Shown here piece by piece: positions 1 to 7,979 of a stretch of 12,952 nt of DNA. How positions within the stretch are numbered: position 1 is the first letter of the stretch; the number at the start of each line of letters is the position of its first letter. The position numbers were made by a program, and so were the translations under genes. This stretch comes from an uncultured beta proteobacterium (GTDB taxonomy: Bacteria; Pseudomonadota; Gammaproteobacteria; Burkholderiales; SG8-39). The stretch covers positions 1-12,952 of the forward strand of contig CADEDU010000135.1 of NCBI GenBank assembly GCA_902826155.1, given 5' to 3'. The notes under the pieces are model-generated. The model was not told where the DNA came from and made no database searches. It saw only the letters and a list, made by a program, of their open reading frames with translations.

Positions 1-1346
1 GTGCAAGCCATGCCGTCGCGCAACGCCCCAGTGGCGTTGCCGGCACCGACCACTGCGGGAATCCCCAACTCGCGGGCAATGATCGCCGCGTGGCACGTGC
101 GTCCGCCGCGATTGGTGACGATCGCCGCTGCGCGTTTCATCACCGGCTCCCAGTTCGGATCGGTCATGTCGGTCACCAGCACATCGCCCGGCTTGACGCG
201 ATCCATCTCCGAGGGATGCGCGACCACACGTACCGATCCCACGCCGATCTTGCTGCCGATTGCACGACCGGTGACCAGCACCTCCGAGCGCTGCTTGAGG
301 GCGAATCGCTCCTGACTGTCCTGCGACTTGCGCGAGCGAACGGTCTCGGGGCGTGCCTGCAGGATGTAGAGCTTGCCGTCGAGGCCATCTTTGCCCCACT
401 CGATGTCCATCGGTCGGCCATAGTGGCGCTCGATGGCCACCGCCGCGCGAGCGAGGTCAACGACATCCTGATCACTCAAGCAAAAGCGAGCCCGCTCCGC
501 TGCCGCCACGTCAACGGTCTCGACCGACCGATGCGCGCTCGCCTGTTTCGTGAAGATGATCTTGCTGAGCTTCGAACCGAGTTGCCGTCGGATGAGCGCC
601 TGATGTCCGCGCTCGAGCATCGGCTTGTGCACATAAAACTCGTCGGGGTTGACCGAGCCTTGTACAACGGCCTCCCCCAGCCCATACGCGGCGGTGATGA
701 ACACCACATCGCGAAACCCCGACTCGGTATCGAGCGTGAACATCACGCCGCTTGAGGCCAGGTCACTCCGCACCATGCGCTGGATTCCAGCCGACAATGC
801 GACGTCGGCATGGCGAAAGCCTTGATGCACGCGATAGGAGATCGCCCGGTCGTTGTAGAGCGAGGCGAAGACGTGCTTGATCGCCTGGATCACGTTGTCC
901 AGGCCAACGATGTTGAGGAACGTCTCCTGCTGACCTGCAAAGGAAGCGTCCGGGAGATCCTCTGCCGTGGCACTGGAGCGCACCGCCACCGGATACTCGC
1001 CATCGCGCGTCATGTCGCGATAGGCACGCGTGATCGCCTCGACGAGCGGCCCAGGCAGTTCAGCCGCGGCAATCCACTCGCGAATGTCCTTGCCGCAGGC
1101 CGCAAGCGCGTTCACGTCCTCGACATCGAGCGCAGCCAGTCGAGCTTCGATCCGTCGAGCGAGTCCCGCGCCGTCCAAGAATGCCCGATACGCATTCGCG
1201 GTCGTGGCGAATCCACCCGGTACACGAATGCCCGCCTTCGACAACTGACTGATCATCTCGCCGAGCGAGGCATTCTTGCCGCCCACTTCGTCGACCTGCG
1301 ACATGCGCAATTCGTGGAGCGGTAGTACGAGTGAGGTCGCCGTCAT
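1..1346 (-). CDS. ppsA: Phosphoenolpyruvate synthase (pyruvate, water dikinase), N-terminal portion, cut by window edge
   Basis: Converts pyruvate, ATP and water to phosphoenolpyruvate, AMP and phosphate in the cytoplasm, an entry step of gluconeogenesis. The minus frame is open from ATG 1346-1344 to the window edge, giving 448 codons. Residues 1-350 are the ATP-grasp, pyruvate-phosphate-dikinase-type nucleotide-binding domain: it opens [20 protein letters not shown], has [11 protein letters not shown] near residues 21-31, and later [20 protein letters not shown]. The mobile phosphohistidine domain follows, with the signature [17 protein letters not shown], in which His419 is the phosphate carrier. 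The C-terminal pyruvate/PEP-binding barrel, which brings the family to about 790 residues, lies outside the window. The gene is divergent from its own regulator ppsR, 89 bases away, which supports the call. No good Shine-Dalgarno precedes the ATG, but the protein start fits the family. Confidence 0.95.
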   Translation of the reverse strand, partial: MTATSLVLPLHELRMSQVDEVGGKNASLGEMISQLSKAGIRVPGGFATTANAYRAFLDGAGLARRIEARLAALDVEDVNALAACGKDIREWIAAAELPGPLVEAITRAYRDMTRDGEYPVAVRSSATAEDLPDASFAGQQETFLNIVGLDNVIQAIKHVFASLYNDRAISYRVHQGFRHADVALSAGIQRMVRSDLASSGVMFTLDTESGFRDVVFITAAYGLGEAVVQGSVNPDEFYVHKPMLERGHQALIRRQLGSKLSKIIFTKQASAHRSVETVDVAAAERARFCLSDQDVVDLARAAVAIERHYGRPMDIEWGKDGLDGKLYILQARPETVRSRKSQDSQERFALKQRSEVLVTGRAIGSKIGVGSVRVVAHPSEMDRVKPGDVLVTDMTDPNWEPVMKRAAAIVTNRGGRTCHAAIIARELGIPAVVGAGNATGALRDGMAC

Positions 1347-1435
1347 CGTTCGTGCGGTTGTCGCGGGCCGGGAAAGCCATTATGGTACCGGCACTTGCAT
1401 GCCATTTGCGTGGGTATTAATGCGGATCTGTAGCG
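1347..1435. promoter_or_regulatory. Divergent ppsA/ppsR intergenic region
   Basis: These 89 bases separate two divergent starts and must hold both promoters unless transcription enters from elsewhere. It is AT-richer than its surroundings. Possible -10 boxes are CATAAT read leftward (1384-1379, for ppsA) and TATTAA read rightward (1415-1420, for ppsR). The only -35-like element for ppsR, TTGCAT at 1395-1400, gives a 14-base spacer, which is too short, so the boxes are tentative. No operator or hairpin is evident. Confidence 0.35.
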
Positions 1436-2263
1436 ATGTCTGACCTTCAGCGTCCCGTCTTCTTCGTGTCCGACGGCACCGGAATCACCGCCGAAATGCT
1501 CGGCCACAGCCTGCTTTCGCAGTTCGAGGGTGTTCCGATCGAACAGATCGTGGTGCCGTTCGTCGATTCGGTGGAGAAAGCGCACCAGTGCCGTGCGCAG
1601 ATCGATGAGGCGCGCAGGCGAACAGGATCCCGACCGGTGGTATTCACGACCCTGGTGAATGCCGACGTACGCGGCATTCTGAGTGGAGCCGACTGCCTGT
1701 TTCTCGATTTCTTCGAGAGCTTTATCGACCCGCTGGAGGCGGAGTTCGGCACCCGCTCCAGCCACACGATCGGTCGATCGCACTCGGCGGGTGATCGCAA
1801 GGAATATCAGGAGCGGATCGAGTCCATCAACTACGCGCTGTCGCATGATGACGGGCTCACCGACCGCGATCTGGAGAGCGCCGACGTGATCCTCGTCGGC
1901 GTGTCCCGCAGCGGCAAGACGCCTACCTGCCTGTACTTGGCCCTGCAATTCGGGGTGAAGGCCGCAAACTATCCGCTCATCCCCGAGGATTTCGAGCGCG
2001 ATCGACTCCCGGGCGCGGTCAGCGCATTCGTACCCAAGCTCTACGGACTGACGATCGTGCCCGAGCGCCTGAGCGAAATCCGCAACGAGCGGCGCCCGGG
2101 CAGCAAGTACGCGTCGATCGACAACTGCAGGAACGAAATCGCCCGAGCCGAGGATCTGATGCGACGCCACGGCATACGCATGATGAACTCGACCACCCGG
2201 TCGATCGAAGAGATCGCCACCAAGATCATTCAGGACGTGCGGATTTCGCGGCGCGTGTATTGA
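1436..2263 (+). CDS. ppsR: PEP synthase regulatory protein (bifunctional kinase/pyrophosphorylase, DUF299 family)
   Basis: PpsR inactivates PEP synthase by ADP-dependent phosphorylation of a threonine next to the catalytic histidine, and reactivates it by phosphate-dependent removal that yields pyrophosphate. The 275-residue protein has the normal family length. It starts with the typical VFFVSDGTGITAEMLGHSLL (residues 8-27) and carries the P-loop-like GVSRSGKT at residues 155-162, followed by PTCLYLA. The tail SIEEIATKIIQ is also typical. The ATG at 1436 places the family's start motif eight residues in; no clear ribosome binding site precedes it. It sits divergent from its target ppsA, as in many proteobacteria. 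Its last 38 bases overlap the tail of the convergent RNA methyltransferase gene. Confidence 0.95.
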   Translation: MSDLQRPVFFVSDGTGITAEMLGHSLLSQFEGVPIEQIVVPFVDSVEKAHQCRAQIDEARRRTGSRPVVFTTLVNADVRGILSGADCLFLDFFESFIDPLEAEFGTRSSHTIGRSHSAGDRKEYQERIESINYALSHDDGLTDRDLESADVILVGVSRSGKTPTCLYLALQFGVKAANYPLIPEDFERDRLPGAVSAFVPKLYGLTIVPERLSEIRNERRPGSKYASIDNCRNEIARAEDLMRRHGIRMMNSTTRSIEEIATKIIQDVRISRRVY

Positions 2264-3101
2264 TCGAACCGACGCGGGGCCGAGCACGCCCGTTGCTGGG
2301 AGCGGCAAGACGCTGGCGACGCTGTTCGAACAGGCAGATCGCCGCCGCCGCGGCAACATTGAGGGACTCGACGGTGGTGGTGATTGGAATGCGCACCATG
2401 CGATCCGCGTGCGCAGCAAGCGTCGCGTCGAGCCCGGATCCCTCATTCCCGAACAGCCACATCGTCGGCTTGGTGAGATCGCACGCGTAGAGATCCTCCG
2501 CCGCGTTCGCGTCGGTGGCCAGAAGCTGGTGTGAGGGGTACAGACGTCGCGCTTCAGCGAAATCGAACTCGGCCAGCGTGACCGCGCAGTGCGCACCCAT
2601 CGCCGCCCGCAGCACGCGAGGGGACCAGGCATCGGCGCTACCGGCTCCGCACACGAGCGTGGCAACGCCGGCAGCCGCGGCGGTCCGCATGATCGTGCCG
2701 ACATTGCCGGCGTCTTGAATGCGATCGAGGAACACGACGTCGCCGTCGGCTCTCCCCTTCAGCACTTGCCCCGGATGCGAGCACACCCCGAGGATACCGA
2801 CCGGGCTGGCGAGTTCGGACAGCTTGCCGAACACCCGCTCGGTCACGACGATCCGTTGGCCGCTCTGGACGCGGTCGTACAAGGCACGAAGCTCCGGTTG
2901 TGCCAAGCCGGCGTCGGTGATCACCAACGACTCGAAGCACGTGCCTGCGCGATCGAACGCGTCGACGAGATGTGATCCTTCCAGCACGAAGCGCCCAGCC
3001 TCACGACGCTCGCGCGCCGAATCGAGCAATCGGGCAATGGCCTTGACCTGGGCGTTGTCGACGGAAGTGATGCGCGTGGTCGCTACCGGTCGAGGCGACA
3101 C
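2226..3101 (-). CDS. SpoU/TrmH-family RNA 2'-O-methyltransferase
   Basis: Predicted S-adenosylmethionine-dependent ribose 2'-O-methyltransferase acting on rRNA or tRNA. The 291 residues hold an N-terminal RNA-binding domain (about 10-100, starting ITSVDNAQVKAIARLL and containing GRFVLEGSHLV) and a C-terminal SPOUT knot domain with its three motifs: LDRIQDAGNVGTIMRTA (125-141), LFGNEGSGLD (216-225) and IPITTTVESLNVAAAAAI (238-255). The first domain resembles the MRM3/TsnR type more than classical RlmB, so the target nucleoside is uncertain and I give no symbol. The start is GTG at 3101, inside the end of senA (19-base overlap); no in-frame ATG lies close to the conserved N-terminus. About 28 residues after the last motif form a basic tail that overlaps convergent ppsR. 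In related genomes this gene normally follows rnhB directly. Confidence 0.88.
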   Translation of the reverse strand: MSPRPVATTRITSVDNAQVKAIARLLDSARERREAGRFVLEGSHLVDAFDRAGTCFESLVITDAGLAQPELRALYDRVQSGQRIVVTERVFGKLSELASPVGILGVCSHPGQVLKGRADGDVVFLDRIQDAGNVGTIMRTAAAAGVATLVCGAGSADAWSPRVLRAAMGAHCAVTLAEFDFAEARRLYPSHQLLATDANAAEDLYACDLTKPTMWLFGNEGSGLDATLAAHADRMVRIPITTTVESLNVAAAAAICLFEQRRQRLAAPSNGRARPRVGSINTRAAKSARPE

Positions 3102-4369
3102 GTCCTGAATCCGAGGAAGGGGTCGTTACGCTGAGGCAGATAGAAGTTGCGCCAGGTGTTGCGAATGAGCCGCGGCGAGGTAGCGAAGCTGCCGCCACGC
3201 AGCACCCGGTGCGTCTGGAACCAGGGCTCGGAGTACTCCGCGTACGGGTCGCGGACATATCCCGGATAAGGCTCGAACGCGCTGCTGGTCCACTCCCAGA
3301 CATTGCCGATCATCTGGCGCGCGCCGCAAGGCGCATCACCGGCGGTCGCGGCATGCACGGAGATCGGCTGCGATCCGTCGAGATTGGCGAGTGCTGCGTG
3401 TGGAAACTCCGATCCCCAGGGGAAGCGCTGCTTGCCGCGTCCGGTATCGGGATGGCACGCCGCGAACTCCCACTCCGCCTCGCTCGGTAAACGCCGCTTC
3501 GCGAAACGACAATACGCCTGCGCTTCATACCAGTTGACGTGCCTGACCGGATGGTCGGGAGCAAGCGCGATGATGCGGTCGAAGGATCGTTCGCCCCAGG
3601 TATCGCCGCGCTTGCGCCAGTACTTCGGCGCGACCAGACCAGTGCCGGAGCGCCAGGACCAACCTTCCTCGCACCAGAACTCGCGTCGCTGATAGCCATT
3701 GGCGCCAACGAACTCGAGGAACTGCGCATTGGTGACCGGCGTGGCCGCGATCGCGAATGGCCCCACCGTGACTTCGTGTGCCCACTTCTCGTTGTCGAAC
3801 ACGAACCCCGTCTCGGGGTAGGCGCCAAGCATGAACGTGCCCCCGGGCAGTTCGAGATCGAGTGCATCGGACCGCACCGCCACGACTGGCCGCACACCAG
3901 CGCCCGGCAGCAGAGGTTCCTCGTAGCCGAGCGTCTGCCAAGTGTATTGAAAAGCTTCGGCATGCATGTCCTCGTGCGCGGCCGAGAGCTCAGCAAAATA
4001 AAGCAGCTCGGCATCTTCGGGCCGCGTGGCGAGCGCTTCGAGCACCTTCTCCAGGGTGTCGCTCATGTACTGGCGCGTCTGCTTGGGGTCGAGCAGCTCG
4101 GTGGTCCAGCGCGCCCCGTGCGCGATGATCGCTGAGTTGTAGCGCGCGTCGGCCTGCTCAACCATCGAATCGCCGAGCGTTCCATCGGCATTGCGCCGCA
4201 GGCACCAGCGCTCGTGGAACCAGCCGATATGGCCCAGCTCCCAGATCGGAGGGTTGACGATATCGAGCTTGGGGCCGAACAATCGCGTCCCGGTCGCGTC
4301 GCGCGTCAACGCGAGCACGCGGCGGCGCGCGCTGAGTAGATGTTCCCGCACTTCGTTGGCGATCAGCAT
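3083..4369 (-). CDS. senA: Selenoneine synthase SenA-like EgtB/FGE-family non-haem iron enzyme
   Basis: Predicted Fe(II)- and O2-dependent enzyme that joins a selenosugar to hercynine, the C-Se bond-forming step of selenoneine synthesis. From ATG 4369 it has 428 residues. An N-terminal DinB-like four-helix domain supplies iron ligands: His47 in WELGHIGWFHE, and His132 and His136 in AHEDMHAEAF. A formylglycine-generating-enzyme-type domain spans about 172-425 (LPGGTFMLGAYP, RLPSEAEWEFAA, MIGNVWEWTSS). The C-terminal run RVLRGGSFATSPRLIRNTW, then RNFYLPQRNDPFLGFRTC (388-424), resembles what I recall of the EgtB-like subgroup now called SenA, and differs from the usual EgtB ending. The divergent neighbour is a SenB-type glycosyltransferase, which strongly favours SenA over EgtB or OvoA. 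A start at 4444 (TTG) would add 25 unconserved residues and cross the intergenic region, so it was rejected. No clear ribosome binding site is seen. Confidence 0.82.
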   Translation of the reverse strand: MLIANEVREHLLSARRRVLALTRDATGTRLFGPKLDIVNPPIWELGHIGWFHERWCLRRNADGTLGDSMVEQADARYNSAIIAHGARWTTELLDPKQTRQYMSDTLEKVLEALATRPEDAELLYFAELSAAHEDMHAEAFQYTWQTLGYEEPLLPGAGVRPVVAVRSDALDLELPGGTFMLGAYPETGFVFDNEKWAHEVTVGPFAIAATPVTNAQFLEFVGANGYQRREFWCEEGWSWRSGTGLVAPKYWRKRGDTWGERSFDRIIALAPDHPVRHVNWYEAQAYCRFAKRRLPSEAEWEFAACHPDTGRGKQRFPWGSEFPHAALANLDGSQPISVHAATAGDAPCGARQMIGNVWEWTSSAFEPYPGYVRDPYAEYSEPWFQTHRVLRGGSFATSPRLIRNTWRNFYLPQRNDPFLGFRTCRLDR

Positions 4370-4473
4370 ATTGTTGTCGTCGGGCTGCCGCCTCGCTTCG
4401 ACGCATGCAGCGCGATCACGCCGCGGTAGCCCCCGCTCCGACAAACCAGCAAGCCATCAGTCTAGCGCAAGCG
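4370..4473. promoter_or_regulatory. Divergent senA/senB intergenic region
   Basis: These 104 bases lie between the chosen senA start (ATG 4369, leftward) and senB start (ATG 4474, rightward). If these starts are right, promoters for both genes should be here. I see no convincing -35/-10 pair in either direction, no strong Shine-Dalgarno before either ATG, and no clear inverted repeat. The assignment therefore rests on gene layout alone. Confidence 0.3.
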
Positions 4474-5454
4474 ATGCGAATCACGATCGTCACTCCCGCC
4501 GCCGCGAGTTCGCGCACCGGCAACCGCCACACCGCCGCACGCTATGCCGCATTCCTTCGCGCCGCAGGCCATCAGGTGCGCGTGGTCGTCACCTGGGAGG
4601 GACAACCGTGCGATCTGCTCATCGCCCTGCATGCGCGCCGCAGCCGCGACTCGATCGTGGCGTATCGCGAGCGCTATCCGCAAGGACCGTTGATCGTGGT
4701 GCTGACCGGCACCGACATCTATCGCGATATTCATCAGAATGCCGATGCACGCCATTCCCTGAAGCTGGCCGATCAGCTCATCGTGCTTCAGGAGCGTGCC
4801 CTCGATGAATTGCAACCCGATGAACGCAGGATTGCAAACGTCGTCTATCAATCCGCCGCGACGCACCTCAAACACGCACCGGTTGCGCGTCGATTTCGGA
4901 TAGCGGTGATCGGCCACCTGCGCGACGAGAAGGATCCGTTTCGCGCCCTGCACGCGCTGCAGTACTCGCGCGAGCCGAGGCTCGAAGTCGTTCATGTCGG
5001 TGACGCGCTCGATCCGCAGATGAAACGCGAAGCGCAGGCCGCGATGACACGCGAGCCACGCTATCGATGGATCGGCGGCCGATCGCACGGGGCCACGCTC
5101 AAGCAGCTCGCCGGCAGCCATCTGCTGGTAGTGAGCTCGCGGATGGAAGGCGGGGCCAACGTCATCTGCGAAGCCGGGCGGATCGGCGTGCCGGTATTAG
5201 CCTCGGATATTCCCGGAAACGTCGGCATGCTCGGCAAGGCGTACCCCGGCTACTACCCGCTCGGCGACGCGCAGGCGTTGGCCGGACTCATCCATCGCGC
5301 ACAGACCGAACCGGCGTTCTACCGAGCCCTCCGGCGACACGTGGCCAAGCGACGCGCGTTGTTCGCGCCTGCAGCGGAAAGTGCAGGACTACGAGCAGTC
5401 GTCCGGAGTGCGATCGCGGTCGCGAGGCGCGGCGCCGCGCGCGGCAGACGCTGA
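4474..5454 (+). CDS. senB: Selenosugar synthase SenB-like GT-B glycosyltransferase (TIGR04348 type)
   Basis: Predicted to build a 1-seleno-sugar from selenophosphate and a UDP-sugar, giving the selenium donor for SenA. The 326-residue protein has a two-domain GT-B fold. The N-terminal half opens [20 protein letters not shown] and contains [10 protein letters not shown] (77-86). The second half begins near [19 protein letters not shown] (141-159) and ends the nucleotide-sugar site with [13 protein letters not shown] (222-234), where Glu225 and Glu233 form the E-x7-E pattern of GT4 enzymes. The N-terminal pattern with [10 protein letters not shown] is what I recall of family TIGR04348, later identified as SenB. 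ATG 4474 was preferred over 4405 because the Rossmann strand begins exactly there and the extra 23 residues look unstructured. It is divergent from senA, and its 3' end overlaps convergent rnhB by 66 bases. An ordinary glycosyltransferase is the alternative. Confidence 0.82.
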   Translation: MRITIVTPAAASSRTGNRHTAARYAAFLRAAGHQVRVVVTWEGQPCDLLIALHARRSRDSIVAYRERYPQGPLIVVLTGTDIYRDIHQNADARHSLKLADQLIVLQERALDELQPDERRIANVVYQSAATHLKHAPVARRFRIAVIGHLRDEKDPFRALHALQYSREPRLEVVHVGDALDPQMKREAQAAMTREPRYRWIGGRSHGATLKQLAGSHLLVVSSRMEGGANVICEAGRIGVPVLASDIPGNVGMLGKAYPGYYPLGDAQALAGLIHRAQTEPAFYRALRRHVAKRRALFAPAAESAGLRAVVRSAIAVARRGAARGRR

Positions 5455-6054
5455 ACGAACTGGCGCAAACGATTGGCGGTGGACGCGGCATGGCCCGTGG
5501 CGCGTCAGCGCTTCGAGGTGTTCGGGCGTCGGGTAGCCTTTGTGCTGCTCGAACCCGTACTCGGGGAAGCGCCGCGCAAGGCGCTCCATCAACGCGTCGC
5601 GTGCGGTCTTGGCAAGGATCGATGCAGCCGAAATCGCCGGCACGAGTGCATCGCCCCTGACCACCGGCACCACTTCGAACGGCACGCTGGGCACCTGATT
5701 GCCATCGACCAGCACGCGATCGAATCGTGCCCCGATCGCCAGGATCGCGCGACGCATGGCGAGCAGCGACGCCTGCAGGATGTTCAGGCGGTCGATCTCC
5801 GCGACCGAGGCACTCGCCACGGCAAAGCCGAGTGCCTGCCGGCGGATGAGGATCGCGAGTTCTTCGCGCGCAGCGGCGCTCAGCACCTTCGAGTCGGCCA
5901 GACCTTCGATCGGCCGCTGTGGATCGAGCACGACCGCCGCGGCATGGACTGGCCCGGCCAGCGGGCCGCGCCCGGCCTCGTCGACGCCGCAGATCAGACC
6001 GTCGAACAAGCTCACGTTGTCGAACAGGTCAGGGGAGCGCGATCGCCGGGACAT
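5389..6054 (-). CDS. rnhB: Ribonuclease HII
   Basis: Cleaves the RNA strand of RNA-DNA hybrids and nicks DNA 5' of misincorporated ribonucleotides, starting excision repair. The 221-residue protein has all four acidic metal ligands by motif: Asp25 and Glu26 in [14 protein letters not shown] (23-36), Asp117 in VLVDGN (115-120), and Asp135 in [17 protein letters not shown] (133-149). [13 protein letters not shown] (171-183) and a C-terminal HRQSFAPV (192-199) complete the family pattern. The usual DSKKLS motif reads DSKVLS (54-59). ATG 6054 lies 26 bases inside the end of lpxB; the frame is open further upstream, but that part is antisense-like and out of family. After the conserved end a 22-residue arginine- and alanine-rich tail runs into the convergent senB gene. 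Confidence 0.93.
   Translation of the reverse strand: MSRRSRSPDLFDNVSLFDGLICGVDEAGRGPLAGPVHAAAVVLDPQRPIEGLADSKVLSAAAREELAILIRRQALGFAVASASVAEIDRLNILQASLLAMRRAILAIGARFDRVLVDGNQVPSVPFEVVPVVRGDALVPAISAASILAKTARDALMERLARRFPEYGFEQHKGYPTPEHLEALTRHGPCRVHRQSFAPVRSASAARGAAPRDRDRTPDDCS
5427..5440. repeat. 14-base perfect GC palindrome in the rnhB/senB tail overlap
   Basis: The sequence GCGCGGCGCCGCGC equals its own reverse complement. It lies within the 66 bases where the 3' ends of rnhB and senB overlap tail-to-tail. It could fold as a stem only by sacrificing central pairs for a loop, and no T-run follows in either direction, so it is not a standard intrinsic terminator. In GC-rich coding DNA it may be chance. 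Confidence 0.5.
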
Positions 6055-7198
6055 GATCGGCTCGAGAAACGTCGAGGATCGCACCGGCAGCCCGGTCGGC
6101 CGCGCCACGGCGAAGCTGCGCCCGAATGCCGGCAAAACGCTCGGAGATCGACGCGCACAGCCGTGCATCGCCCAGATAGTTGAGCGTGGCCTGCGCCAGG
6201 TTCTCACCAGTGGCCTCGTCCTGGATGAACTCGGGGCACAGCGCCTCGTCGGCAAGGATGTTCGGGAGCGCGATGAAACGGGTCCGAACCAGGCGGCGCG
6301 CAAGCCAGTACGTGAACGCGTTGAGGCGATAGGTCACGACAGTCGGGCGACCGATCAGCGCTGCCTCGAGCGTGGCCGTGCCGCTCGCCGCAACGACCAC
6401 ATCAGATGCGGCCATCGCTTCGTGGGCATGCCCGTACAGCAACGTGACAGGAAGATCCTTCGCGCCTGCGTCGTAGAGCGCCTGCTCGAACTGGTTGCGT
6501 GTCGCGGCCGTCACCAGCGGCACGAGAAAGCGCACATCCGGTCGGACACGATGGATTCGAAGCGCGCAATCGGCGAGTGTCGCTCCGAGCATCTCGACTT
6601 CGCTGGCGCGACTACCCGGCAACAGCGCGACGACTTTGGCATCGAGCGGGAGACGCAACTGCTCGCGGGCCGCGTCGCGATCCGGATTCGCGCCGATCTC
6701 GTCGGCAAGCGGATGCCCGATGAATGTCGCGGCGATGCCGGCGCGCCGGTACAGCGCCTCCTCGAACGGGAACAGCACCAGCATGTGATCGACTGCGCGG
6801 CGAATCGTGTTGATGCGGCCACTGCGCCAGGCCCAGATCGTCGGGCTCACGCAATGCATCGTACGGATGCCGCGGCGGCGCAGGCGCTGCTCCAGCCCGA
6901 GGTTGAAGTCGGGCGAGTCGATCCCGATCACCACCGCCGGACGTGCCTCGAGCAACTGACGTAGCAGCCCCCGCCGGATGCGCGCGATCTCCGGGACATG
7001 TTTGAGCACTTCAACCAGACCACGCACCGCCAGACGTTCCTGCGGGTACCAAGACCGCATGCCGGCGCCGATCATCAGCGGGCCGCCGATGCCGACGAAC
7101 TGCGCATCGGGGCGCTGACGGCGGATCGCCTCGATCATCGACCGACCGAGAAGATCTCCGGACGCCTCGCCTGCCACCAGGCCGATGGTGACGGTCAC
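6029..7198 (-). CDS. lpxB: Lipid-A-disaccharide synthase
   Basis: GT19 glycosyltransferase that joins UDP-2,3-diacylglucosamine and lipid X to form the lipid A disaccharide at the inner face of the cytoplasmic membrane. At 389 residues it has normal family length. Motifs in order: [11 protein letters not shown] (8-18), GIDSPDFN (92-99), [11 protein letters not shown] (115-125), [10 protein letters not shown] (159-168), [11 protein letters not shown] (192-202), [11 protein letters not shown] (271-281) and LPNILADE (311-318). The start is GTG at 7198, ten bases after the lpxA stop; the conserved strand [12 protein letters not shown] starts four residues in, leaving no better choice. The 3' end overlaps rnhB by 26 bases. 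It is part of the lpxD-fabZ-lpxA-lpxB operon. Confidence 0.96.
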   Translation of the reverse strand: MTVTIGLVAGEASGDLLGRSMIEAIRRQRPDAQFVGIGGPLMIGAGMRSWYPQERLAVRGLVEVLKHVPEIARIRRGLLRQLLEARPAVVIGIDSPDFNLGLEQRLRRRGIRTMHCVSPTIWAWRSGRINTIRRAVDHMLVLFPFEEALYRRAGIAATFIGHPLADEIGANPDRDAAREQLRLPLDAKVVALLPGSRASEVEMLGATLADCALRIHRVRPDVRFLVPLVTAATRNQFEQALYDAGAKDLPVTLLYGHAHEAMAASDVVVAASGTATLEAALIGRPTVVTYRLNAFTYWLARRLVRTRFIALPNILADEALCPEFIQDEATGENLAQATLNYLGDARLCASISERFAGIRAQLRRGAADRAAGAILDVSRADHVPAIALP

Positions 7199-7208
7199 AG
7201 GCGTGGCC

Positions 7209-7979
7209 TCAGCGCACGATGCCTCGTTTTACGCCGGCGAGAAACTGCGCCAGCGGGAGCAACTCGGGCACCTCCTGCGCCTGCGCCTCGATCGCGGCGC
7301 GCGCGTCGGCGAGTGTCAGTCCGTTGCGGTAGAGCGTCTTGTAGGCTTGCCGGATCGCCTCGATCGCAGCGGACGAGAAGCCGCGCCGCTTCAAGCCTTC
7401 GACGTTGACCGTGTAAGCCTTGCCGGGGTTGCCTTGCGACAGCACGTAGGGCGGCAGGTCCTGGAACAGGATGGTGCCGCCGCCGGTCATGCTGTGCATG
7501 CCGACCTTCACGAATTGATGCACTCCGGTCAGCCCGCCAAGGATGGCGTAGTCACCCACATGCACGTGGCCGGCCAGTTGCGTGCCGTTGGCGAGGATCG
7601 TCTGGTCGCCGATCCGGCAGTCGTGGGCGATGTGGGCGTACGCCATGATCCAGTTGTCGCTGCCCACGCGCGTCACGCCACCGTCTTGCAAGGTGCCGGT
7701 GTTGATTGAGCAGTACTCGCGAATCGTGTTGCGGTCGCCGATCTCGAGACGGGTCGCCTCGCCGCCGAATTTCTTGTCCTGTGGGATAGACCCGATCGAG
7801 CAGAACGCGAAGATGCGATTGTCGCGGCCGATCGTGGTCTGCCCTTCGATCACGGCGTGCGCGCCGATCTCGGTCCCCTCGCCGATCGTCACGTCCGCGC
7901 CGATCAGGGTGTAAGGGCCAACCCTGACGTTGGCCCCCAACCTGGCGGAAGCGGCGACGATCGCGGTCGGGTGAATCAT
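7209..7979 (-). CDS. lpxA: UDP-N-acetylglucosamine acyltransferase
   Basis: First enzyme of lipid A synthesis: it transfers a 3-hydroxyacyl chain from acyl carrier protein to the 3-OH of UDP-GlcNAc. The 256-residue protein starts [10 protein letters not shown] and is built of left-handed beta-helix hexapeptide repeats to about residue 180, then a helical C-terminus ([11 protein letters not shown] onward). The catalytic base is His119 in IAHDCRIG. Gly167 in TGGGTI aligns by eye with Gly173 of the E. coli enzyme, a residue that permits long (C14) acyl chains. ATG 7979 overlaps the fabZ stop as ATGA, which indicates translational coupling. A GTG six codons upstream is in frame but less likely. 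Confidence 0.96.
   Translation of the reverse strand: MIHPTAIVAASARLGANVRVGPYTLIGADVTIGEGTEIGAHAVIEGQTTIGRDNRIFAFCSIGSIPQDKKFGGEATRLEIGDRNTIREYCSINTGTLQDGGVTRVGSDNWIMAYAHIAHDCRIGDQTILANGTQLAGHVHVGDYAILGGLTGVHQFVKVGMHSMTGGGTILFQDLPPYVLSQGNPGKAYTVNVEGLKRRGFSSAAIEAIRQAYKTLYRNGLTLADARAAIEAQAQEVPELLPLAQFLAGVKRGIVR

Noticed and set aside
1343..2704. 453-codon open frame on the minus strand across ppsR
   Set aside because: It runs antisense through the well-supported ppsR and in the wrong frame of the methyltransferase. Its protein is arginine/proline-rich at the start and shows no family motif; GC-rich DNA gives many such shadows.
3083..4369. Calling the iron enzyme ergothioneine EgtB or ovothiol OvoA
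   Set aside because: The helix motif AHEDMHAEAF and the C-terminal signature differ from the usual EgtB pattern, OvoA's methyltransferase domain is missing, and the neighbour is SenB-like.
6055..6303. Upstream extension of the rnhB frame
   Set aside because: The 83 extra residues are arginine- and serine-rich, overlap lpxB in another frame and are absent from the family; ATG 6054 gives the normal length.
5699..6964. 421-codon open frame on the plus strand across rnhB and lpxB
   Set aside because: It is antisense to two genes with complete motif sets, is low in recognisable motifs and rich in arginine, alanine and serine, and has no ribosome binding site.
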